Positions 17,810-27,500 of a stretch of 64,000 bases of DNA are shown piece by piece; within the stretch, counting starts at the first letter, position 1; every line of letters begins with the position of its first letter. The DNA lies in contig NZ_BLID01000008.1 of NCBI RefSeq assembly GCF_009811315.1, forward strand, positions 1-64,000. The letters run 5' to 3'. The notes under the pieces are model-generated. The model worked only from the letters and a program-made list of their open reading frames with translations. It was not told the DNA's origin and made no database searches. Made by a program: the position numbers and the translations under genes. The stretch comes from Vibrio atypicus. Its GTDB lineage: Bacteria; Pseudomonadota; Gammaproteobacteria; Enterobacterales; Vibrionaceae.

Positions 17810-19441
17810 CTAATCTAGCTGAGGACCTGCTGCAACAAGTGATTTCCCTTCATCGTTATCCGTGTACTTATCAAAGTTATTGATAAAGCGAGCAGCAAGG
17901 TCTTTTGCTTTGCTTTCCCACTGTAGCGGATCTGTATAAGTATCACGTGGATCTAGGATGCTTGGGTCTACATCATGTAGCGCGGTTGGAACTTCTAGAT
18001 TGAAGATTGGGATATGCTTAGTTTCTGCATTCTCAATCGAACCATCTAAAATTGCATCAATGATGCCGCGTGTATCTTGAATAGAGATACGTTTACCGCT
18101 GCCATTCCAACCTGTGTTGACTAGGTAAGCTTCTGCGCCTGCTGCTTCCATACGTTTCACTAACACTTCTGCGTACTTAGTTGGGTGTAGTGTAAGGAAT
18201 GCTGCACCAAAACAAGCAGAGAAGGTCGGTGTTGGTTCAGTAATACCACGCTCAGTACCTGCCAGTTTCGCTGTGAAACCTGATAAGAAGTGGTACTTAG
18301 TTTGTTCCGGAGTTAGCTTCGACACTGGTGGTAGTACACCAAATGCATCTGCAGACAGGAAGATAACTTTATTTGCATGGCCGGCCTTAGACACTGGCTT
18401 AACGATGTTCTCAATGTGCTCGATTGGGTAAGAAACACGAGTGTTTTCAGTTTTAGAACCATCATCAAAATCAATTGAGCCATCACTGCGAACGGTGACG
18501 TTCTCTAGCAGAGCATCACGACGGATAGCGTTGTAGATATCCGGCTCAGCTTCTTTCGATAACTTGATAGTTTTCGCGTAACAACCACCTTCAAAGTTGA
18601 AGATACCGTCGTCATCCCAACCGTGCTCATCATCGCCAATCAACTCGCGTTTAGGATCGGTTGATAGCGTAGTTTTACCTGTGCCAGATAGGCCAAAGAA
18701 GACCGCAACATCACCGTTTTCTTTGCACTTGTTCGCACTACAGTGCATAGATGCGATGTCTTTAAGAGGAAGGAAGTAGTTCATCATTGCGAACATACCT
18801 TTCTTCATTTCACCGCCGTACCAAGTACCGCCGATTAGCTGCATGCGCTCAGTTAGGTTGAAAACTGTGAAGTTCTCAGAGTTCAGACCCTGCTCTTGCC
18901 ATTTTTGGTTTGTACATTTCGCACCATTCATAACAACGAAGTCTGGTTCAAATGTTGCTAGCTCTTCTTCCGATGGACGAATGAACATGTTTTTCACGAA
19001 GTGGGCTTGCCATGCAACTTCTGTGATCACTCGAATGCTTAGGCGAGTGTCTGGGTTAGCACCACAGTAACCATCGATGACAAAAACACGCTTACCTGAA
19101 AGTTGACCAGTAACGAGCTCTTTCAGTTCGCTCCATACCTTTTGATCGATTGGCTTGTTATCGTTCTTTACCGCGTCTGAAGTCCACCACATATGTTCTT
19201 CAGTCGTTGCGTCTTTAACGATGTACTTATCTTTTGGTGAGCGACCAGTAAAAATACCAGTATCAACAGCAACAGCACCTAGCTCAGTGACTACACCTTT
19301 TTCGTAGCCTTCAAGATCAGCGCGAGTCTCTTCTTCGAACAGCATTTCATAGCTTGGGTTGCGAACAACCTCTTTAACGTTATGCAGCCCATGTTTGGTA
19401 AGATCAATTGTTGCAGCCTTTGTATGTTCCATAACGGTCAT
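17810..19441 (-). CDS. pckA: Phosphoenolpyruvate carboxykinase (ATP)
   Basis: A 543-residue enzyme of gluconeogenesis converting oxaloacetate and ATP to phosphoenolpyruvate, CO2 and ADP. Motifs: the kinase-1a P-loop GLSGTGKTT, the metal-binding FEGGCYAKT region, the substrate segment GRSPKDKYIV, and NTGWNGSGKRI. The ATG has AAGGAG upstream. It has strong codon bias. Upstream (19442-19779) is a long regulatory region with a 16-bp perfect palindrome. Confidence 0.97.
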   Translation of the reverse strand: MTVMEHTKAATIDLTKHGLHNVKEVVRNPSYEMLFEEETRADLEGYEKGVVTELGAVAVDTGIFTGRSPKDKYIVKDATTEEHMWWTSDAVKNDNKPIDQKVWSELKELVTGQLSGKRVFVIDGYCGANPDTRLSIRVITEVAWQAHFVKNMFIRPSEEELATFEPDFVVMNGAKCTNQKWQEQGLNSENFTVFNLTERMQLIGGTWYGGEMKKGMFAMMNYFLPLKDIASMHCSANKCKENGDVAVFFGLSGTGKTTLSTDPKRELIGDDEHGWDDDGIFNFEGGCYAKTIKLSKEAEPDIYNAIRRDALLENVTVRSDGSIDFDDGSKTENTRVSYPIEHIENIVKPVSKAGHANKVIFLSADAFGVLPPVSKLTPEQTKYHFLSGFTAKLAGTERGITEPTPTFSACFGAAFLTLHPTKYAEVLVKRMEAAGAEAYLVNTGWNGSGKRISIQDTRGIIDAILDGSIENAETKHIPIFNLEVPTALHDVDPSILDPRDTYTDPLQWESKAKDLAARFINNFDKYTDNDEGKSLVAAGPQLD

Positions 19442-19618
19442 AGGTGCTCCTTATCGGAAATATTTGTAGGGATTTTGTAAGAATTTTTTTAATTTTTATC
19501 TGCTCACCATGCTAGCAATGGGCTTGCAAGAAAACAGGGATATAGCTCAAATAATATCCATGTTTTCAGTGGGGTTTTAAGCGACTCATCACATATTGGC
19601 GTGGTTAGTTTATCGTGT

Positions 19619-19634
19619 GCGCAAAGCTTTGCGC
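19619..19634. promoter_or_regulatory. 16-bp perfect palindrome upstream of pckA
   Basis: GCGCAAAGCTTTGCGC is a perfect inverted repeat about 180 bp upstream of the pckA start. Its form (GCAAA...TTTGC) recalls LacI/PurR-family operators, but the centre GC replaces the CG of PurR sites. The surrounding gap (19442-19715) holds no credible gene and is AT-rich, so it probably carries the pckA promoter. Which regulator binds is unknown. Confidence 0.45.
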
Positions 19635-19715
19635 TAGAGCAAAATGATTATTAATTGTTTAAAATTAACCAGTTGCTTTATTACAGGTGAGGCTAGGGTT
19701 TACGGGGCTTTGATC

Positions 19716-19744
19716 ACAAAAAGGCCAGCGTGATGCTGGCCTTT
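19716..19744 (-). terminator. Intrinsic terminator after hslO
   Basis: On the minus strand AAAGGCCAGC and GCTGGCCTTT form a perfect 10-bp stem with a 5-nt loop, followed by TTGTG. It ends the hslR-hslO transcript before pckA. Confidence 0.8.
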
Positions 19745-19779
19745 GATCGGTTAATTACGTGCTTGGTAAGCTGTAAAAA

Positions 19780-20655
19780 TTAATGCAGGGTTTTATTGCC
19801 TGTTGATGCTTGCTTAAACAGTTCCGACACTTCTGCTTCGTCATACGAATAAGTCGTGCCGCAGTAATCACAATGTAAAGAAATTGAACCAACCTCTGCC
19901 AAAATGTCATTCACTTCTGCGCGATCGACGGTCACGATAGCTGCGCCACTACGTTCACGTGAACAGCCACAGTGGAATTCAACCGGTTGTGGATCAAATA
20001 GACGTACTTTTTCTTGGTTGTATAGGCGGTAAAGCAGATCATTAGCTTCTAGTGTGAATAGCTCTTCATTTTTAACCGTATTGGTAAGCTGTTCTAGATG
20101 CTCAAAATCTTCTGGTGAACCTGTGCCGTCTGGCATCACTTGAATCAGCATGCCTGCTGCGTGTGGTTTACCTTCTTGCTCACCAGTGCGGATCCAGATG
20201 CGAGTTTTAAGCTGTTCAGAGTTAGCAAAGTAGCCTTCTAGAATTTCAGCTAGGTTGTCACCTTCTAGGCCTACAATGCCTTGGTAGCGTTCGCCTTTCT
20301 TCGGTTCAATCGTGATCACTAGGTAGCCTTTACCCAACATGTCATGGATTGAAGCGTCATCAGCAATGTCACCTTCCCAGCGAGCTACACCACGGATCTT
20401 CTGATCGTGGTCACCATTGATAACCGCTAGTGATACAGGGCCGTCGCCTTGAAGTTGCATTGTAATTGAACCTTCGAACTTAAGTGTTGCCGTAAGAAGG
20501 GTTGTAGAAACTAATAGCTCACCAAGCAACTTTTGTAGTGCAGCTGGGTATTCCTTGCTAGAAATAATACGTTGGTATGCTTCATCCAATTGTACCAACT
20601 CACCACGTACTGATAGGTCTTCAAAAAGGTAGCGGTTTAATACGTTGTTTGCCAT
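19780..20655 (-). CDS. hslO: Hsp33 redox-regulated chaperone
   Basis: A 291-residue cytosolic holdase switched on by oxidation. The C-terminal redox zinc site is intact: CGC and, about 30 residues later, CDYC. The usual Hsp33 length is about 290. It lies 27 bp after hslR on the same strand and is followed by a terminator. The position between pckA and the T2SS operon is a gene order I recognise from other vibrios. Confidence 0.96.
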   Translation of the reverse strand: MANNVLNRYLFEDLSVRGELVQLDEAYQRIISSKEYPAALQKLLGELLVSTTLLTATLKFEGSITMQLQGDGPVSLAVINGDHDQKIRGVARWEGDIADDASIHDMLGKGYLVITIEPKKGERYQGIVGLEGDNLAEILEGYFANSEQLKTRIWIRTGEQEGKPHAAGMLIQVMPDGTGSPEDFEHLEQLTNTVKNEELFTLEANDLLYRLYNQEKVRLFDPQPVEFHCGCSRERSGAAIVTVDRAEVNDILAEVGSISLHCDYCGTTYSYDEAEVSELFKQASTGNKTLH

Positions 20656-20682
20656 TGAGTTAATTCCTCGTACGTATGGTAC

Positions 20683-21069
20683 TTATTGATGTTTAAACTT
20701 GATGATGTCGCGGCGCTGTTTCTTATCAGGGCGACGATCAGGGCTTGGATTATGCGCATGAAGTTTACGTTGCATAGCACTTTCTTCACGCTTAGTTACG
20801 CTCTCGGCGGTTTCACTGTAGAGCGTCTGCGCTTCAGGTGCACCGCGGCGTTGGTCAGAAATCTTTTCTATAACAACGGTTTTCTCTTCATTGCCTTGGC
20901 GAAGAGTAATAATTGCACCGAGCTCAACAGCCTTGCTTGGCTTGCTGCGCTGGCCATTATAGTGAACTTTGCCGCCATCGACCATATTTCGAGCAATGGA
21001 ACGTGTTTTGTAAAAACGCGCTGCCCATAGCCATTTATCGAGTCTTACTGCTTCTGTTTGGGAACCCAT
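20683..21069 (-). CDS. hslR: Ribosome-associated heat shock protein Hsp15
   Basis: A 128-residue S4-domain RNA-binding protein (VRLDKWLWAARFYKTRS, NMVDGGKVHYNGQ) with a basic tail (RRPDKKQRR). Hsp15 binds free 50S subunits carrying nascent chains and helps recycle them. It precedes hslO, as in E. coli, and is divergent from gspC. Confidence 0.94.
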   Translation of the reverse strand: MGSQTEAVRLDKWLWAARFYKTRSIARNMVDGGKVHYNGQRSKPSKAVELGAIITLRQGNEEKTVVIEKISDQRRGAPEAQTLYSETAESVTKREESAMQRKLHAHNPSPDRRPDKKQRRDIIKFKHQ

Positions 21070-21292
21070 TGTGAAAAGTGACCTCTAATGGTGGTAAAAA
21101 TGGATGCAAATATGCTGCTGTAACAATGGTGACATGCAGCCCATTTTTCAAGCGAGGGTAGCAAATTTGTCTTTTACCTTAGTGTGTATGACGAGTTAAC
21201 GGTTTAGCTTGTTTCATATTTTGATACAATGGTTGGCTACCCCTTTGATTTATGGGCACGATTTTATTAAGCGCAGACGAGAAGGATATTCT

Positions 21293-22183
21293 GTGAAGCA
21301 AAAAGGCGTAAACGCACTCTTTAAGTTGGGCGAATCAGTAAAAGAAGTTCAAGTGCAGCAACGTATTAGCTTTACAGTCATGGCGTTGTTGTTGGTGATG
21401 AGTGCATGGATCTTGGGTCAACTGGTTTGGCAGCCTTTAACTTCTGAAACGGTCACCAAGTGGCAGCCAACGCGATTCTCTGCTGGCCAAACATCTTCAT
21501 CTCAAACCGTGAATCTTACTGAACTGCAAAATAGCCACTTGTTTGGTGAATATCAGGAGCAACGTCAAGTTGTTACACAACCAAAGGTAGAAGATGCACC
21601 GAAAAGCCGCTTAAGTGTGGTATTAGTGGGTGTTGTGACCAGTACTAATCCAGATAAAAGCCTCGCGGTTATTGCCAATCGTGGTAAACAGGCAACGTAT
21701 GGAATTGGTGAAGTTATTGAAGGTACTCGTGCCAAGCTTTACCAAGTGCAGAAGGATCGTGTCATTGTTGATAATTCGGGCCGCAACGAGACCGTGATGC
21801 TAGAAGGTCTTAAGTACAGTAAGCCTGAGCCTGAAAAAGCCCCTCAACCGTCATCTTCTAGTGCTCAAATTCCACAAAATAAACTGGAACAAATTCGTGA
21901 TGAAATTCGTAAGGATGCGAAACAAATCTTCCAGTATGTTCGCATGTCTCAAGTGAAGCGAGATGGTGATGTTTTGGGCTATCGACTCTCTCCGGGCAAA
22001 GATAAAGCGCTATTTGATTCGGTCGGTTTAAAGCCGGGTGATGTAGCAACGCAAATTAATGGTTTGGATTTAAAAGACTCGTCAGCAATGGGAGAGATCT
22101 TCCAAAGCATATCGCAAATGACAGAGTTAACGTTAACGGTTGAGCGTGATGGTCAGCCGTACGAGATATACATTGAATTATAA
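21293..22183 (+). CDS. gspC: Type II secretion protein GspC/EpsC
   Basis: A 296-residue inner-membrane linker protein of the type II secretion system. One membrane segment (about 25-45), a homology region (about 70-150) that contacts GspD, and a C-terminal PDZ-like domain (about 215-296, with LKPGDVATQINGLDL). The frame can be read from a TTG at 21209, but GTG at 21293 has GAAGGA 6 nt upstream and gives the length expected of vibrio EpsC (about 305). First gene of the gsp operon; gspD follows after 39 bp. Confidence 0.92.
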   Translation: MKQKGVNALFKLGESVKEVQVQQRISFTVMALLLVMSAWILGQLVWQPLTSETVTKWQPTRFSAGQTSSSQTVNLTELQNSHLFGEYQEQRQVVTQPKVEDAPKSRLSVVLVGVVTSTNPDKSLAVIANRGKQATYGIGEVIEGTRAKLYQVQKDRVIVDNSGRNETVMLEGLKYSKPEPEKAPQPSSSSAQIPQNKLEQIRDEIRKDAKQIFQYVRMSQVKRDGDVLGYRLSPGKDKALFDSVGLKPGDVATQINGLDLKDSSAMGEIFQSISQMTELTLTVERDGQPYEIYIEL

Positions 22184-22222
22184 GGCAGTTGCTCCAGCAG
22201 CTGCTTCCACGAGGAGTAATAC

Positions 22223-24250
22223 GTGAAGCATTGGCTTAAGAAAAGCGCATGGCTTTTAGCAGGAAGCTTATTAACCGCCCCGACGTTGGTGGTGGCAAAT
22301 GAGTTTAGTGCAAGTTTTAAAGGCACTGACATTCAAGAGTTCATCAACATCGTCGGTCGTAATCTCGATAAAACGATCATTGTTGACCCTTCTGTCCGCG
22401 GCAAAGTGGATGTTCGTAGCTATGACATGTTAACGGAAGAGCAGTATTACAGTTTCTTCCTTAATGTATTGGAAGTGTATGGCTACGCTGTGGTTGAGAT
22501 GGAAAATGGTGTCGTTAAGGTTGTGAAAGCGAAAGACGCCAAAACCTCTGCGATTCCTGTTGTTGGTGATGGCTCCGTTCATGGTGACGCAGTAGTTACT
22601 CGTGTGGTTGCGGTTCGCAATGTTTCTGTTCGTGAACTTTCTCCTCTATTACGTCAGCTCAATGATAACGCGGGTGCGGGTAACGTTGTGCATTACGACC
22701 CAGCCAATATTATCTTGATCACGGGCCGTGCAGCTGTGGTAAATCGCTTAGCCGATATCATCAAACGCGTTGACCAAGCGGGTGACAAAGAAATTGAAGT
22801 GGTAGAGCTAGACAACGCTTCTGCTGCAGAAATGGTGCGTATCGTTGAAGCATTGAACAAGACCACCGATACCAAAAACACCCCAGCCTTTCTTAAGCCT
22901 AAGCTCGTTGCCGATGATCGCACCAACTCGATTTTGATTTCGGGTGACCCGCAAGTTCGTCAACGCCTGCGTAAATTGATCAAACAGCTAGATGTAGAAA
23001 TGGCATCAAAAGGCAATAACCGTGTGGTTTACCTTAAGTATGCGGATGCGGAAGAGTTAGTCGATGTGCTTAAAGGCGTATCAGATAACCTACAGGCAGA
23101 AAAGTCTTCAAGCAGCAAAAAAGGCTCAAGTGTAAAACGTGGTGAAGTGATGATCGCCGCTCACCCAGGCACCAACGCGCTGGTTCTGACTGCGCCGCCA
23201 GATATCATGAATGCTCTGCAAGATGTGATTTCTCAGCTTGATATTCGTCGTGCTCAAGTATTGATCGAAGCTCTGATTGTAGAAATGGCTGAGGGTGATG
23301 GCATCAACCTTGGCGTGCAATGGGGTAATCTAGAAACAGGTGCCATGATTCAATACGGCAATACTGGCGCATCGATTGGCGGTGTGATGGTAGGCCTAGA
23401 AGAAGCCAAAGATACCGAAACGACTAAAGCTGTTTACAATTCTGATGGTGATTTCTTACGAAATGAAACCACAACAGAGAAAGGCGATTACTCCTCACTT
23501 GCCGCGGCTCTTGCGGGTGTAAACGGCGCTGCTGTGAGCTTAGTCATGGGCGATTGGACTGCCTTAATTAGTGCTGTCTCTACCGACTCAAACTCAAACA
23601 TTCTATCTTCTCCAAGTATCACTGTGATGGATAATGGCGAAGCGTCATTTATCGTCGGTGAAGAGGTGCCAGTGATTACCGGTTCAACGGCGGGTTCGAA
23701 TAACGACAACCCATTCCAAACGGTGGATCGTAAAGAGGTGGGTATCAAGCTGAAGGTTGTCCCTCAAATCAACGAAGGTAATTCGGTTCAGCTCAAGATT
23801 GAGCAAGAGGTATCAAACGTTTTAAGTCCTAATGGTGCTGTGGATGTGCGTTTTGCCAAGCGCCAACTGAACACTTCGGTCATGGTTGAAGATGGCCAAA
23901 TGATTGTCTTGGGCGGCCTGATTGATGAACGTGCATTGGAGAGTGAATCTAAAGTACCGCTACTGGGTGACATTCCAGTACTTGGCCACTTGTTCAAATC
24001 GACCAGTACTCAAGTTGAAAAGAAAAACCTAATGGTATTCATCAAGCCAACCATCATTCGCGATGGTGTGACTGCGGATGGTATTACTCAGCGTAAATAC
24101 AACTTCATTCGTGCAGAGCAGCTTTATAAAGCAGACCAAGGCTTGAAGCTGATGGATAACAGCCATATTCCGGTTCTACCGAGCTTTGGTGAAGACATCA
24201 GTCACCCAGCAGAAATCCAAGCCTTTGTTGAGCAGATGGGCGCGAAGTAA
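22223..24250 (+). CDS. gspD: Type II secretion secretin GspD/EpsD
   Basis: A 675-residue outer-membrane channel protein. Signal peptide (about 1-25), N0 domain (FKGTDIQEFINIVGRNL), N1-N3 domains with a Ser/Lys-rich loop (about 295-305), and a C-terminal secretin domain with VPVITGS and the conserved VPLLGDIPVLGHLFKS. The short C-terminal tail may bind a pilotin of the vibrio AspS type. The stop overlaps the gspE start (TAATG). Confidence 0.97.
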   Translation: MKHWLKKSAWLLAGSLLTAPTLVVANEFSASFKGTDIQEFINIVGRNLDKTIIVDPSVRGKVDVRSYDMLTEEQYYSFFLNVLEVYGYAVVEMENGVVKVVKAKDAKTSAIPVVGDGSVHGDAVVTRVVAVRNVSVRELSPLLRQLNDNAGAGNVVHYDPANIILITGRAAVVNRLADIIKRVDQAGDKEIEVVELDNASAAEMVRIVEALNKTTDTKNTPAFLKPKLVADDRTNSILISGDPQVRQRLRKLIKQLDVEMASKGNNRVVYLKYADAEELVDVLKGVSDNLQAEKSSSSKKGSSVKRGEVMIAAHPGTNALVLTAPPDIMNALQDVISQLDIRRAQVLIEALIVEMAEGDGINLGVQWGNLETGAMIQYGNTGASIGGVMVGLEEAKDTETTKAVYNSDGDFLRNETTTEKGDYSSLAAALAGVNGAAVSLVMGDWTALISAVSTDSNSNILSSPSITVMDNGEASFIVGEEVPVITGSTAGSNNDNPFQTVDRKEVGIKLKVVPQINEGNSVQLKIEQEVSNVLSPNGAVDVRFAKRQLNTSVMVEDGQMIVLGGLIDERALESESKVPLLGDIPVLGHLFKSTSTQVEKKNLMVFIKPTIIRDGVTADGITQRKYNFIRAEQLYKADQGLKLMDNSHIPVLPSFGEDISHPAEIQAFVEQMGAK

Positions 24251-25740
24251 TGACGATAGATGCAGCCACGGCGGTTTGTCGTCTTCCGTTCAGTTTTGCT
24301 AATCGCTTTAAATTAGTGTTAGAGCCAGCAGAGCAAGGCTCGGTGCTTTACTACATTGCACCGTTAGCCGTTCCTGCATTGTTGGAAGTTCAGCGAGTGG
24401 CAGGACAAAACGTTTCTCTGCAAGAGTTAAGTAAAGAGGCTTTTGAGCAAAAGTTGACTCAAGCTTATCAGCGAGACTCTTCAGAAGCGCGTCAGCTCAT
24501 GGAAGATCTCGGTGCAGATAACGATGATTTTTTCTCATTGGCCGAAGACTTACCCCATGATGAAGACTTGCTTGAGTCAGAAGATGATGCACCGATTATT
24601 AAACTGATCAACGCCATGTTGGGTGAAGCAATCAAAGAAGGCGCGTCCGATATTCACATCGAAACCTTCGAGAAGAGCTTGTCGATTCGCTTCCGTGTTG
24701 ATGGTGTCTTGCGTGATGTGCTTTCACCTAGCCGTAAACTGGCGCCATTGTTGGTGTCGCGCGTTAAAGTTATGGCAAAGCTGGATATTGCGGAGAAACG
24801 CGTGCCACAAGATGGTCGTATTTCACTGCGCATTGGCGGGCGAGCGGTGGATGTTCGTGTTTCGACCATGCCTTCATCGCATGGTGAACGTGTCGTAATG
24901 CGTCTACTGGACAAGAACGCGACTCGCCTTGATTTGCACAGCTTAGGTATGACTGAGCGCAACCATAACTATTTCCGCTCTATGATTGCTCGTCCTCACG
25001 GCATCATCTTGGTGACGGGTCCAACCGGTTCTGGTAAGTCGACCACTCTGTATGCGGGCTTGCAAGAGCTCAACAGTAACGAACGCAATATCCTGACGGT
25101 AGAAGATCCGATCGAATTTGATATTGATGGTATTGGCCAAACTCAGGTGAACCCAAAAGTAGATATGACGTTTGCCCGCGGACTTCGTGCCATCTTGCGT
25201 CAAGACCCAGATGTGGTCATGGTGGGTGAGATCCGAGATCTAGAAACAGCGCAAATTGGTGTTCAGGCTTCTTTAACGGGTCACTTGGTAATGTCGACGT
25301 TACACACCAATACCGCGGTGGGTGCGATTACTCGTCTACGTGATATGGGGATCGAGCCATTCTTGATCTCATCTTCACTGCTTGGCGTGTTGGCGCAGCG
25401 CCTAGTTCGAACGCTCTGTAATGACTGTAAACAGCCGTATGAAGCAGATAGCGAAACCAAGAAGCTATTTAATGTTGCTGAGAGTGAATCTTTAACACTT
25501 CATCGTGCTCAAGGGTGTGAGAAATGTAGCTACAAAGGCTATCGTGGCCGTACTGGTATTCATGAGTTGCTGGTTGTTGATGAACAAGTTCAAGAGCTGA
25601 TCCACAGTGAAGCCGGTGAACAAGCAATTGAAAAATCCATTCGTCAGCAGACGCCAAGTATTCGTGATGACGGTTTGGCAAAAGTACGCAATGGTGTGAC
25701 CTCACTTGAAGAAGTGATGCGAGTGACCAAGGAAGGCTAA
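24250..25740 (+). CDS. gspE: Type II secretion ATPase GspE/EpsE
   Basis: A 496-residue cytosolic ATPase that powers pseudopilus assembly. It has the N-terminal GspL-binding domain, Walker A GPTGSGKST, the Asp box, Walker B (VVMVGEIRD) and His box. A four-cysteine zinc motif (CNDC and CEKC) is intact near residue 395-425. Start and stop overlap neighbours by one base (TAATG), so translation is coupled. Confidence 0.97.
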   Translation: MTIDAATAVCRLPFSFANRFKLVLEPAEQGSVLYYIAPLAVPALLEVQRVAGQNVSLQELSKEAFEQKLTQAYQRDSSEARQLMEDLGADNDDFFSLAEDLPHDEDLLESEDDAPIIKLINAMLGEAIKEGASDIHIETFEKSLSIRFRVDGVLRDVLSPSRKLAPLLVSRVKVMAKLDIAEKRVPQDGRISLRIGGRAVDVRVSTMPSSHGERVVMRLLDKNATRLDLHSLGMTERNHNYFRSMIARPHGIILVTGPTGSGKSTTLYAGLQELNSNERNILTVEDPIEFDIDGIGQTQVNPKVDMTFARGLRAILRQDPDVVMVGEIRDLETAQIGVQASLTGHLVMSTLHTNTAVGAITRLRDMGIEPFLISSSLLGVLAQRLVRTLCNDCKQPYEADSETKKLFNVAESESLTLHRAQGCEKCSYKGYRGRTGIHELLVVDEQVQELIHSEAGEQAIEKSIRQQTPSIRDDGLAKVRNGVTSLEEVMRVTKEG

Positions 25741-26963
25741 TGGCAGCATTTGAGTACAAAGCCTTAAATGCAAAAGGCAAAACCCAGAAAGGTGTGATTG
25801 AAGGAGATAACGCTCGTCAGGTTCGTGCTCGCTTGAAAGAGCAGGGGCTCGTACCGGTAGAAGTGAGCGAAACTCGTCAAAAAGCCAAACAAGCAAGTAG
25901 CCAATCTGGACTGACGTTTAAGCGTGGTATCAGTACACCAGATCTTGCACTGATCACGCGTCAGTTAGCCACATTGGTTCAATCGGGCATGCCGCTTGAA
26001 GAGTGTTTAAGAGCCGTATCTGAGCAGTCTGAGAAACCGCGCATTCGAACGATGTTGTTGGCTGTACGCTCAAAAGTGGTGGAAGGTTATACCCTAGCCG
26101 ACAGCTTGGCGGACTATCCTCATATTTTTGATGAACTGTTCCGTTCTATGGTACAGGCTGGTGAGAAATCCGGTCACCTTGATGGGGTGTTAGAGCGCTT
26201 AGCTGATTACGCGGAAAACCGCCAGAAGCTGCGTTCTAAACTGCAGCAAGCGATGATTTACCCTGTGGTGCTGGTGGTGTTTGCCGTCGGTATTGTGGCC
26301 TTTTTGTTGGCGGCGGTTGTGCCTAAGATTGTTGGTCAATTTGTTCAAATGGGCCAAGAGCTTCCACAATCGACGCAATTCTTGTTGGCATCGAGTGATT
26401 TTATTCAAAATTGGGGCATTCAGCTACTGATCGCATTTATTGCTTTGGTCTACATGGTCAAAGTGATGCTGCGTTCACCGAATGTCCGTTTGAAGTGGGA
26501 TCGCAAAGTGGTGAGTTTGCCTATGCTAGGCAAAATCTCGCGCGGTTTGAACACCTCTCGCTTCGCTCGCACGCTCTCTATTTGTACTTCGAGTGCTATT
26601 CCAATTTTAGATGGCATGAAAGTGGCGGTCGATGTAATGTCGAACCACTTTGTTAAACAACAAGTCATGTTAGCCCGAGATAATGTCCGTGAAGGGGCAA
26701 GCTTGCGTAAAGCATTGGATCAAACCAAGCTGTTTCCACCTATGATGCTGCATATGATCGCCAGTGGTGAGCAGAGTGGTGAGTTGGAAGGGATGTTGAC
26801 TCGTGCGGCAGATAACCAAGACGCAAACTTTGAGTCGACAATTAATATTGCGTTAGGAATTTTTACACCTGTTTTAATTGCATTGATGGCAGGTTTGGTT
26901 TTGTTCATTGTGATGGCGACTCTGATGCCGATTCTTGAAATGAACAACTTAATGAGTGGTTAA
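25740..26963 (+). CDS. gspF: Type II secretion inner-membrane protein GspF/EpsF
   Basis: A 407-residue polytopic platform protein with two T2SSF domains (about 70-195 and 270-395) and three membrane segments (about 170-190, 220-240 and 375-400). Family motifs such as RQLATLVQSGMPLEECL and FVKQQV are seen. It lies between gspE (TAATG overlap) and gspG. Confidence 0.96.
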   Translation: MAAFEYKALNAKGKTQKGVIEGDNARQVRARLKEQGLVPVEVSETRQKAKQASSQSGLTFKRGISTPDLALITRQLATLVQSGMPLEECLRAVSEQSEKPRIRTMLLAVRSKVVEGYTLADSLADYPHIFDELFRSMVQAGEKSGHLDGVLERLADYAENRQKLRSKLQQAMIYPVVLVVFAVGIVAFLLAAVVPKIVGQFVQMGQELPQSTQFLLASSDFIQNWGIQLLIAFIALVYMVKVMLRSPNVRLKWDRKVVSLPMLGKISRGLNTSRFARTLSICTSSAIPILDGMKVAVDVMSNHFVKQQVMLARDNVREGASLRKALDQTKLFPPMMLHMIASGEQSGELEGMLTRAADNQDANFESTINIALGIFTPVLIALMAGLVLFIVMATLMPILEMNNLMSG

Positions 26964-27010
26964 AAGTTGAGACTGAATATTAGGTCTTAAATTTTGGTTT
27001 GGAGAAAATA

Positions 27011-27454
27011 ATGAAAAATAGAACAAAGAAACAGTCAGGCTTTACGCTACTTGAAGTCATGGTTGTAGTGGTTATTCTAGGTATTTTGGCAAGCTTCGTT
27101 GTGCCTAACTTGCTAGGTAATAAAGAGAAAGCGGATCAACAGAAAGCGATTACTGATATTGTCGCACTGGAAAATGCGCTGGATATGTACAAGCTAGATA
27201 ACAGTGTTTACCCAAATACTGATCAAGGTCTGGATGCGCTTGTGACTAAGCCTTCAAGCCCAGAGCCTCGTAACTACCGTGACGGTGGCTACATCAAACG
27301 TTTACCGACTGACCCTTGGGGCAATGATTACCAATACTTAAGCCCGGGTGATAAAGGTTCTGTGGATATCTTCACGCTAGGTGCAGATGGTCAAGAGGGT
27401 GGTGAAGGTGCCAATGCAGATATTGGTAACTGGAACATCCAAGACTTCCAATAA
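27011..27454 (+). CDS. gspG: Type II secretion major pseudopilin GspG/EpsG
   Basis: A 147-residue prepilin. Prepilin peptidase would cut at QSG|FTLLEVMVVVVILGILA, leaving Phe+1 and Glu+5. The C-terminal part has the calcium-binding loop of major pseudopilins (DPWGNDYQYLSPG). The ATG at 27011 with GGAG 7 nt upstream is preferred to the TTG at 26999. A perfect 9-bp hairpin lies between this gene and gspH. Confidence 0.96.
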   Translation: MKNRTKKQSGFTLLEVMVVVVILGILASFVVPNLLGNKEKADQQKAITDIVALENALDMYKLDNSVYPNTDQGLDALVTKPSSPEPRNYRDGGYIKRLPTDPWGNDYQYLSPGDKGSVDIFTLGADGQEGGEGANADIGNWNIQDFQ

Positions 27455-27470
27455 TCAGCTCTCCTATTTA

Positions 27471-27492
27471 GAGGGTGGTCGATACCACCCTC
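27471..27492 (+). other. Perfect hairpin between gspG and gspH
   Basis: GAGGGTGGT and ACCACCCTC pair over 9 bp around the loop CGAT, followed by GTTCTCTT. It sits 17 bp after the gspG stop and 9 bp before the gspH start. It could be a partial terminator or RNA stabiliser that keeps the major pseudopilin above the minor ones; the T run is poor, so which is unclear. Confidence 0.8.
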
Positions 27493-27500
27493 GTTCTCTT

